Source of the DNA: an uncultured bacterium
GTDB lineage: Bacteria; Actinomycetota; Coriobacteriia; Coriobacteriales; Coriobacteriaceae
NCBI GenBank assembly: GCA_905215225.1
Contig: CAJMPM010000089.1
Location: 1 to 6,319, forward strand
Length of the DNA stretch: 6,319 nucleotides
Direction: 5' to 3'
The notes below the pieces were generated by a model that did no database searches, was not told the DNA's origin, and saw only the letters and a list, made by a program, of their open reading frames with translations. The translations under genes were made by a program, and so were the position numbers. This document shows, piece by piece, positions 1 through 4,418 of the stretch (within the stretch, counting starts at the first letter, position 1; the number at the start of each line of letters is the position of its first letter).

Positions 1-1
1 G

Positions 2-43
2 AGGAAGAAGGGCGTGAAGGGAGCGAAGAGCGTTGCTGCCTAG
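2..43 (+). CDS. 3' end of an unidentified gene (partial)
   Basis: Reading from base 2, thirteen codons give RKKGVKGAKSVAA and then TAG at 41-43. The tail is rich in Lys, Arg, Ala and Gly. Such basic tails occur at the C-termini of nucleic-acid-binding proteins (topoisomerases, ribosomal and nucleoid proteins), but thirteen residues cannot identify the product. The other two forward frames read less plausibly, and the reverse strand cannot be excluded. The gene body, if real, lies left of the window. Confidence 0.35.
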   Translation, partial: RKKGVKGAKSVAA

Positions 44-290
44 GCTAGCCCCTTGTCACACAAACTACCGAAGCCTCATAAAATGGGTGTTCACTGAATG
101 CCGCACTTGAAGACTAGCTGAATCAGGTACGGCCTAAAGTGCAATTTAGTATAACCGAACCCCCTGCTTCATTGAACAGATGTTGCGCAACAAACCCCTG
201 TTTGAACACATATATCAGTAGAGGCTGGCTCGCTCGTTGCAAATGCGGTGATTTGGATAAAGAGGCATATAAGATCGAGGGCCTATTAAA
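44..290. other. AT-rich intergenic region without a convincing gene
   Basis: No reading frame here has a ribosome binding site and a plausible protein. What can be seen is a weak + strand promoter-like pair (TTGTCA at 53-58, CATAAA at 77-82, 18-base spacer), a minus-strand TATACT at 148-153 with only a poor upstream partner, and a short inverted repeat CTAAA/TTTAG at 134-149. There is also a 12-base perfect palindrome at 181-192 and a repeated TTGAACA at 172-178 and 202-208. A short non-coding transcript running to the hairpin at 296-321 is possible but unproven. Confidence 0.5.
181..192. repeat. 12-base perfect palindrome
   Basis: TGTTGCGCAACA is its own reverse complement. It lies between two copies of TTGAACA (172-178 and 202-208) whose starts are 30 bases apart. 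A dyad of this size could be an operator for a dimeric regulator, but no promoter is clearly placed around it and one chance occurrence is possible. Confidence 0.3.
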
Positions 291-293
291 CGC

Positions 294-321
294 AAAAAGC
301 CACGTCCGAAGACGTGGCTTT
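294..321 (-). terminator. Intrinsic terminator of tRNA-Asp
   Basis: On the minus strand an 11-base-pair stem (AAAGCCACGTC with its complement) closes on a UUCG loop flanked by C and G, the very stable cUUCGg tetraloop. The stem runs into five T (298-294 on the + strand numbering). It begins 8 bases after the CCA end of the tRNA. Read in the + direction the hairpin is followed only by TTTAATTG, so any terminating effect that way would be weaker. Confidence 0.88.
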
Positions 322-329
322 AATTGCGT

Positions 330-407
<78 letters not shown>

Positions 408-453
408 AGGCAGTCGTTCGCGTTTGTTTCCGCTCGCGTGCGCTGCGGGGATT

Positions 454-507
454 AGTATACACAGAAGTCTGTCCGCCGCGCAACAACTTTTTTGAAAAAA
501 TTTTTCG
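454..507 (-). promoter_or_regulatory. tRNA-Asp promoter with UP element
   Basis: Reading the minus strand, the -10 box is TATACT (459-454), the -35 box is TTGCGC (483-478) and the spacer is 18 bases. The predicted start is near 447, about 40 bases ahead of the tRNA. Directly upstream, at about -60 to -39 (507-486), lies AAAAATTTTTT, one C, then AAAAAA. This fits every fixed position of the known UP-element consensus for the RNA polymerase alpha-subunit C-terminal domain. The modest -35 box is typical of UP-assisted stable-RNA promoters. The boxes are read by eye; the UP match is the strongest part of the assignment. Confidence 0.8.
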
Positions 508-569
508 GGCCCCTCCGGGAGGGTCTCCGGGGCCGGCGGGCGCGGGTTAAGTTTGTCGCGAGTTCCGCA

Positions 570-606
570 CGCAAAGGAAAGCACTTAATGTGCTTTCCGT
601 CTTGCG
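570..606 (+). repeat. Two-part hairpin upstream of the str operon
   Basis: An inner stem of nine perfect base pairs (GGAAAGCAC 576-584 with GTGCTTTCC 590-598) closes on a 5-base loop, TTAAT. An outer stem of five pairs (CGCAA 570-574 with TTGCG 602-606) flanks it across a small internal loop. No U-tract follows on either strand, so it does not look like a simple terminator. It could be a structured RNA element, a protein-binding dyad in DNA, or a relic. Its role is unknown. Confidence 0.55.
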
Positions 607-651
607 CAGGACTGTAGAGCAGCAAACTTAAACAGCGGGCCGCCCGGACCG

Positions 652-687
652 GGAATCCGCCCCCGCGCACAGGAGGGGATTCCTTTT
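652..687 (+). terminator. Possible intrinsic terminator ahead of the str promoter
   Basis: GGAATCC (652-658) pairs perfectly with GGATTCC (677-683). Inside, CC/GG pairs continue with one bulged G and one mismatch. TTTT follows at 684-687, then GTGT. The U-tract is short, so termination may be partial. It would stop + strand read-through into the str promoter, or attenuate an upstream-initiated transcript if one exists. Confidence 0.5.
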
Positions 688-742
688 GTGTAGGCTTTGC
701 GGAAATGTGCTCATTTTGGGATACGCCCGGCGGCGTGGTCTG

Positions 743-771
743 TTGACGGCACAGCTAACGCCACGTATCCT
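743..771 (+). promoter_or_regulatory. Main promoter of the str operon
   Basis: TTGACG (743-748) and TATCCT (766-771) are separated by exactly 17 bases, a good sigma-70-type promoter. The predicted start is near 777-778, giving a leader of about 87 bases before rpsL. The -10 box lies in the right arm of an inverted repeat (GGATACG 719-725 with CGTATCC 764-770). Nested complementary pieces include GTGG 735-738 with CCAC 761-764, so the site could also be an operator. Confidence 0.72.
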
Positions 772-790
772 ATCGAACTGCGTGTTTCGT

Positions 791-808
791 AGGGGGATGC
801 TGACCCCT
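791..808 (+). promoter_or_regulatory. Small hairpin in the rpsL leader
   Basis: AGGGG (791-795) pairs with CCCCT (804-808) around an 8-base loop, about 15 bases into the predicted leader. Further on, AGCTGG (836-841) is complementary to CCAGCT (879-884) and the two flank the ribosome binding site and start of rpsL. Either could influence initiation. Both are short and may be incidental. Confidence 0.3.
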
Positions 809-864
809 CGATTCAAGCCGTTGCACTTTACAGAAAGCTGGAATCATTCGAGAAGGAGTACGCT

Positions 865-1242
865 TTGCCTACTATTAACCAGCTGGTTCGCCAGGGCCGT
901 CGTTCCGTGCCCAAGAAGTCCAAGAACGCTGCTCTGCAGCACAACTCCCAGAAGCGCGGCGTGTGCACCCGCGTCTTCACCACGAGCCCCAAGAAGCCGA
1001 ACTCGGCTCTTCGTAAGGTTGCCCGTGTTCGCCTCGTCAACGGCATCGAAGTTACTGCTTACATCCCGGGTGAGGGCCACAACCTGCAGGAGCACTCCAT
1101 CGTGCTCGTCCGCGGCGGTCGTGTCCGTGACCTCCCTGGTGTCCGTTATCACGTCATCCGTGGCGCCTACGACGCTGCTCCGGTCCAGAACCGTATGCAG
1201 GCCCGTTCCAAGTACGGTGCTAAGCGCCCCAAGGCCAAATAA
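865..1242 (+). CDS. rpsL: 30S ribosomal protein S12
   Basis: S12 is the small-subunit protein at the decoding centre and helps control codon-anticodon fidelity. The 125-residue product matches the usual length. It starts MPTINQLVRQGR, carries the universal TTSPKKPNSALRK segment (39-51), GEGHNLQEHS (69-78) and RDLPGVRYH (88-96), and ends in the basic ARSKYGAKRPKAK tail. D89, the residue that is beta-methylthiolated in many bacteria, is present. The start codon is TTG at 865: the N-terminus is exact there, no in-frame ATG fits, and GAAGGAG (852-858) lies 6 bases upstream. Lys43, the main streptomycin-resistance site, is wild type, but residue 88 is Arg (CGT, 1126-1128) where most bacteria have Lys. 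It is the first gene of the operon, 73 bases before rpsG. Codon use is strongly biased, as expected for high expression. Confidence 0.98.
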   Translation: MPTINQLVRQGRRSVPKKSKNAALQHNSQKRGVCTRVFTTSPKKPNSALRKVARVRLVNGIEVTAYIPGEGHNLQEHSIVLVRGGRVRDLPGVRYHVIRGAYDAAPVQNRMQARSKYGAKRPKAK

Positions 1243-1267
1243 GCCAGATAACGTTTTGATACTTTCG

Positions 1268-1293
1268 CCGTGTGCCGCCTAAGCGCCGCACGG
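1268..1293 (+). promoter_or_regulatory. rpsL-rpsG intergenic hairpin, possible S7 feedback site
   Basis: Seven base pairs (CCGTGTG 1268-1274 with CGCACGG 1287-1293, one G-U), a C-C mismatch and three more pairs close on the loop CTAA. The hairpin ends 10 bases before the rpsG Shine-Dalgarno sequence. In Escherichia coli, S7 represses translation by binding the equivalent rpsL-rpsG gap. That known case makes an analogous role plausible here, but I have not shown that this fold mimics the S7 site on 16S rRNA. Confidence 0.5.
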
Positions 1294-1315
1294 TAGACAC
1301 TTAAGGAGATTTCAC

Positions 1316-1789
1316 ATGCCGCGTCGTGCAGCAGCTAATCGTCGTGAGGTTCAGCCTGACGCCGTTTACAACAACCGCCTGGTGACTCAGCTCATCAACA
1401 AGGTCCTTCTTGACGGTAAGAAGGCCACCGCTGAGCGCATCGTTTACACCGCTTTCGAGATCGTTGCCGAGAAGTCCGAGGGTGGCGACGCTCTCGCTAC
1501 CTTCAAGAAGGCTATGGACAACGTCAAGCCCACGCTCGAGGTTAAGCCCAAGCGTGTCGGTGGCGCTACCTATCAGGTCCCGATGGAGGTCAACTCCCGT
1601 CGTTCCACCGCTCTGGGTATCCGCTGGATCGTCAACTTCTCCCGCGCTCGCAAGGAGAAGACCATGGCCGAGCGTCTCGCCAACGAGATCCTCGACGCTT
1701 CCAACGGCCTGGGCGCTTCCGTCAAGAAGCGTGAGGACGTCTTCAAGATGGCCGAGGCCAACCGCGCGTTCTCTCACTATCGTTGGTAA
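1316..1789 (+). CDS. rpsG: 30S ribosomal protein S7
   Basis: S7 is a primary 16S rRNA-binding protein that nucleates assembly of the 30S head and lies near the mRNA exit and E site. The product is 157 residues, against about 156 usual. It starts MPRRAAANRREVQPD and has the family segments LINKVLLDGKK (25-35), VGGATYQVPMEV (81-92), RSTALGIRWIV (95-105) and the C-terminal AFSHYRW. The ATG start is supported by AGGAG at 1304-1308, 7 bases upstream. It lies between rpsL (73 bases upstream) and fusA (19 bases downstream), the classical str order. In known systems S7 is the operon's feedback repressor. Codon bias is strong, like its neighbours. Confidence 0.98.
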   Translation: MPRRAAANRREVQPDAVYNNRLVTQLINKVLLDGKKATAERIVYTAFEIVAEKSEGGDALATFKKAMDNVKPTLEVKPKRVGGATYQVPMEVNSRRSTALGIRWIVNFSRARKEKTMAERLANEILDASNGLGASVKKREDVFKMAEANRAFSHYRW

Positions 1790-1808
1790 GTTAAGGTAAG
1801 GAACTAAC

Positions 1809-3908
1809 ATGGCTAAGCCTAAGTACAAGCTTTCCGATACCCGTAACATCGGCATCATGGCCCACATCGATGCCGGTAAGACCACCACGACCGAGCGTAT
1901 TCTTTACTACACCGGTAAGACCCACAAGATCGGTGAGGTCCATGAGGGCGCTGCCACCATGGACTGGATGGTTCAGGAGCAGGAGCGCGGCGTAACCATT
2001 ACCTCCGCTGCTACCACGTGCTTCTGGAAGAAGGACGGTAAGGACTACCGCATCCAGATCATCGACACCCCGGGCCACGTTGACTTCACCGCCGAGGTTG
2101 AGCGCTGCCTGCGCGTCCTCGATGGCGCTGTCGCCGTCTTCGACGCCGTTGCCGGCGTTCAGCCCCAGTCTGAGACCGTTTGGCGTCAGGCTTCTACCTT
2201 CAACGTCCCCCGCATCGCCTTCATCAACAAGTATGACCGCGTGGGCGCTGACTTCTTCAACGCTATCGAGACCATGAAGGATCGTCTCGACGCTAACGCC
2301 GTGGCCGCTCAGGTCCCGATGGGCGCCGAGGACAACTTCTGGGGCGTCATCGACCTGGTCACCATGACTGCTTGGGACTTCAAGGCCGACGACAAGGGCA
2401 TGACCTACCCCGAGCCGATGGACGAGATCCCGGCTGAGTTCGCTGACATCGCTGCCACCAAGCGCGAGGAGCTCCTCGACGCTGCTGCCAGCTTTGACGA
2501 CGAGCTCATGGAGAAGATCCTCATGGAGGAGGACTTCACCGTCGAGGAGCTCAAGGCTGCTCTGCGCAAGGGCGTTCTGGCCAACGAGCTCAACCTCGTC
2601 TTCGTGGGCTCCGCCTACAAGAACAAGGGCGTTCAGGAGCTGCTCGACGCTGTCGTCGACTACCTGCCCAGCCCGCTCGACGTCGAGGCCGTCACCGGTA
2701 CCGATCCGGACACCGGCGAGGAGATCCAGCGTCATCCTTCCTTCGACGAGCCCTTCTCCGGCCTGGTCTTCAAGATCATGACCGACCCGTTCGTCGGTAA
2801 GCTCACCTACGTCCGCGTTTACTCCGGCCGCGCCGAGTCCGGCTCCTACGTGGTCAACGCTTCCAACGGTCAGCGCGAGCGCCTCGGCCGCATCCTCGAG
2901 ATGAACGCCGCCGAGCGTATCGACCGTGACGACGCTGCCGCCGGCGACATCGTCGCTTGCGTCGGCTTCAAGAACTCCACCACCGGTGACACCCTGTGCG
3001 CCGAGGGCAAGGAGATCGTTCTCGAGAAGATCGAGTTCGCTAAGCCCGTTATCGACGTTGCCATCGAGCCCAAGACCAAGGCCGAGCAGGACAAGATGTC
3101 CCTGGCTCTGACCAAGCTCGCCGAGGAGGACCCGACCTTCCAGGTGTCCACCAACCACGAGACCGGCCAGACCATCATCGCCGGTATGGGCGAGCTGCAC
3201 CTGGAGATCATCGTCGACCGTCTGCTCCGCGAGTTCAAGGTTGACGCTAACGTTGGTAAGCCCCAGGTTGCCTACCGCGAGACCGCTGGTCAAGACGTCG
3301 AGAAGGCTGAGGGCAAGTTCGTCCGTCAGTCCGGCGGTCGCGGTCAGTACGGCCACGCCGTCATCAAGCTCGAGAAGATGGAGGAGGGCTTCGGCTACGA
3401 GTTCGTCAACGCTATCGTCGGCGGCGTCGTGCCCAAGGAGTACATCCCGTCCATCGACAAGGGCATCCAGGAGGCCCTGAACACCGGTGTTATCGCCGGC
3501 TTCCCGGTCCTCGACGTTAAGGTCCCCCTGATCGACGGTTCTTACCACGAGGTCGACTCCTCCGAGGCCGCCTTCAAGATCGCCGGTTCCATGGCTATCA
3601 AGGACGCCCTCAAGAAGTCCGATCCGCAGCTGCTCGAGCCGATCATGGCTGTCGAGGTCGAGACCCCCGAGCAGTACATGGGCGACGTTATGGGCAACCT
3701 CTCCGGTCGCCGCGGCAAGATCGAGGGCATGGAGGATCGCAAGAACAGCAAGCTCATCCGTGCCAAGGTGCCGCTGGGCGAGATGTTCGGTTACGCTACC
3801 GACCTTCGCTCCCAGACCCAGGGCCGTGCATCCTACACGATGCAGTTCGACTCTTATGAGCCCGCGCCCAAGTCCATCGTGGACGAGGTCATGAGCAAGA
3901 ACGCCTAA
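1809..3908 (+). CDS. fusA: Translation elongation factor G (EF-G)
   Basis: EF-G is the cytoplasmic GTPase that drives translocation of tRNA and mRNA on the ribosome and, with ribosome recycling factor, splits post-termination ribosomes. The 699-residue length is normal (about 690-705). The G domain shows the P-loop AHIDAGKT (18-25), switch I with RGVTIT (60-65; T63 is the Mg-coordinating Thr), DTPGH (86-90, with catalytic H90), NKYD (140-143) and GSA (267-269). Domain III-V signatures follow, including GMGELHLEIIVDRL and the GGRGQYGH loop of domain IV. One oddity is NKYD: most EF-Gs have NKMD, though the base-contacting N, K and D are kept. The ATG at 1809 has AAGGA (1798-1802) 6 bases upstream and lies 19 bases after rpsG, so the two are co-transcribed. 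No tuf gene follows, as it would in many str operons. Confidence 0.98.
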   Translation: MAKPKYKLSDTRNIGIMAHIDAGKTTTTERILYYTGKTHKIGEVHEGAATMDWMVQEQERGVTITSAATTCFWKKDGKDYRIQIIDTPGHVDFTAEVERCLRVLDGAVAVFDAVAGVQPQSETVWRQASTFNVPRIAFINKYDRVGADFFNAIETMKDRLDANAVAAQVPMGAEDNFWGVIDLVTMTAWDFKADDKGMTYPEPMDEIPAEFADIAATKREELLDAAASFDDELMEKILMEEDFTVEELKAALRKGVLANELNLVFVGSAYKNKGVQELLDAVVDYLPSPLDVEAVTGTDPDTGEEIQRHPSFDEPFSGLVFKIMTDPFVGKLTYVRVYSGRAESGSYVVNASNGQRERLGRILEMNAAERIDRDDAAAGDIVACVGFKNSTTGDTLCAEGKEIVLEKIEFAKPVIDVAIEPKTKAEQDKMSLALTKLAEEDPTFQVSTNHETGQTIIAGMGELHLEIIVDRLLREFKVDANVGKPQVAYRETAGQDVEKAEGKFVRQSGGRGQYGHAVIKLEKMEEGFGYEFVNAIVGGVVPKEYIPSIDKGIQEALNTGVIAGFPVLDVKVPLIDGSYHEVDSSEAAFKIAGSMAIKDALKKSDPQLLEPIMAVEVETPEQYMGDVMGNLSGRRGKIEGMEDRKNSKLIRAKVPLGEMFGYATDLRSQTQGRASYTMQFDSYEPAPKSIVDEVMSKNA

Positions 3909-3933
3909 GTTCGAGCTCCCTGTTACGTAATCC

Positions 3934-3952
3934 TGCGAGAACACTTCTCGCA
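3934..3952 (+). promoter_or_regulatory. fusA-rpsJ intergenic hairpin
   Basis: TGCGAGAA (3934-3941) pairs perfectly with TTCTCGCA (3945-3952) across a 3-base loop; seven pairs with a 5-base loop is the more relaxed form. The tract after it is CTCTTTGG, too poor in T for a good terminator, and the rpsJ Shine-Dalgarno sequence starts 6 bases later. It may be an RNA-processing or stability element, a weak attenuator, or a translational control site for rpsJ. Nothing here decides between them. Confidence 0.5.
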
Positions 3953-3969
3953 CTCTTTGGAGGTTTAAG

Positions 3970-4278
3970 TTGGCTACCCAGAAGATCCGCATTCGCCTCA
4001 AGGGCTATGATCACGAGGTCGTCGATCAGTCCGCGAAGCTCATCGTCGAGACCGCTCAGAAGACCGGCGCTCGCGTTTCCGGTCCTGTCCCCCTGCCCAC
4101 CGAGCGCAACCTGTACACGGTTATCCGCTCGCCGCACGTGAACAAGGACTCCCGTGAGCAGTTCGAGATGCGCACCCACAAGCGCCTCATCGACATCCTC
4201 GACCCCACCTCGGGCACCGTTGATTCGCTCATGCGTCTCGACCTCCCCGCTGGCGTCGACATCGACATCAAGCTCTAA
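3970..4278 (+). CDS. rpsJ: 30S ribosomal protein S10
   Basis: S10 is a small-subunit head protein. In many bacteria it also acts as NusE, partnering NusB in antitermination and linking NusG to the ribosome. The 102-residue product has the usual length. It starts MATQKIRIRLKGYDHEVVDQSA, has the segment GPVPLPTERNLYTVIRSPHVNKDSREQFEMR with the KR/HK region following, and ends DLPAGVDIDIKL. The start is TTG at 3970, with GGAGG (3959-3963) 6 bases upstream; the protein begins exactly there. It lies 61 bases after fusA. A strong terminator 26 bases after its stop makes it the last gene of the unit, whereas rpsJ usually heads the S10 operon before rplC. Confidence 0.98.
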   Translation: MATQKIRIRLKGYDHEVVDQSAKLIVETAQKTGARVSGPVPLPTERNLYTVIRSPHVNKDSREQFEMRTHKRLIDILDPTSGTVDSLMRLDLPAGVDIDIKL

Positions 4279-4304
4279 GCTTTTTGCTCGATAGTGCGAT
4301 TTGC

Positions 4305-4337
4305 AAGGCCGCAGCCCTAAGGGTTGCGGCCTTTTTT
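4305..4337 (+). terminator. Intrinsic terminator of the str operon
   Basis: An 11-pair GC-rich stem (GGCCGCAGCCC 4307-4317 with GGGTTGCGGCC 4321-4331, one G-U) closes on a 3-base TAA loop and runs into six T (4332-4337). Two A (4305-4306) can extend the stem into the T-run. In the opposite direction the stem is followed by TTGCAAAT, so it is mainly a + strand terminator. It separates rpsJ from the transporter gene. Confidence 0.95.
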
Positions 4338-4364
4338 GTGCCGATGGGGTAAAGGGTCTACACT
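4336..4364 (+). promoter_or_regulatory. Promoter of the cation-efflux gene
   Basis: TTGTGC (4336-4341) and TACACT (4359-4364) have a 17-base spacer. The -35 box begins in the last two T of the preceding terminator. The predicted start near 4371 leaves a leader of about 48 bases. No operator-like dyad for a metal regulator is evident in the leader. Confidence 0.55.
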
Positions 4365-4418
4365 ACTGAACTATTCGACAAACGGGTGTAAGAGTAAAAC
4401 TGTTGGGGGCAGATATAG

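Larger units (their letters stand above)
508..742. other. GC-rich spacer with hairpins, no gene
   Basis: This stretch separates the divergent tRNA-Asp and str-operon promoters. The open frames crossing it have no ribosome binding site and no protein I recognise. It holds a GC-rich inverted repeat (GGCCCC 508-513 with GGGGCC 529-534), a strong hairpin at 570-606, a terminator-like hairpin at 652-687, and the left arm of an inverted repeat that reaches into the str promoter (GGATACG at 719-725). Most of the structure would be read only if a transcript starts upstream, and I see no good + strand promoter for one. Confidence 0.6.

Noticed and set aside
508..534. GC-rich inverted repeat next to an A/T tract, considered as a minus-strand terminator
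   Set aside because: The T-run on that strand begins 7 bases after the stem, behind an A-run. The A/T tract is better explained as the UP element of the tRNA-Asp promoter.
570..690. T-box or known riboswitch leader
   Set aside because: I see no T-box AGGGUGGNACCGCG motif or other class signature, and the downstream genes are ribosomal proteins.
686..1282. A 198-codon + strand frame overlapping rpsL
   Set aside because: It is out of frame with S12, has low-complexity Ser/Arg/Thr content, and lacks a ribosome binding site.
1791..4001. A 736-codon open frame on the minus strand across all of fusA
   Set aside because: It is an antisense shadow. The strong codon bias of fusA avoids the triplets that would give stops in this frame. 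The frame has no ribosome binding site or recognisable domain, and its Leu/Val/Gly/Asp-rich composition is typical of such shadows.
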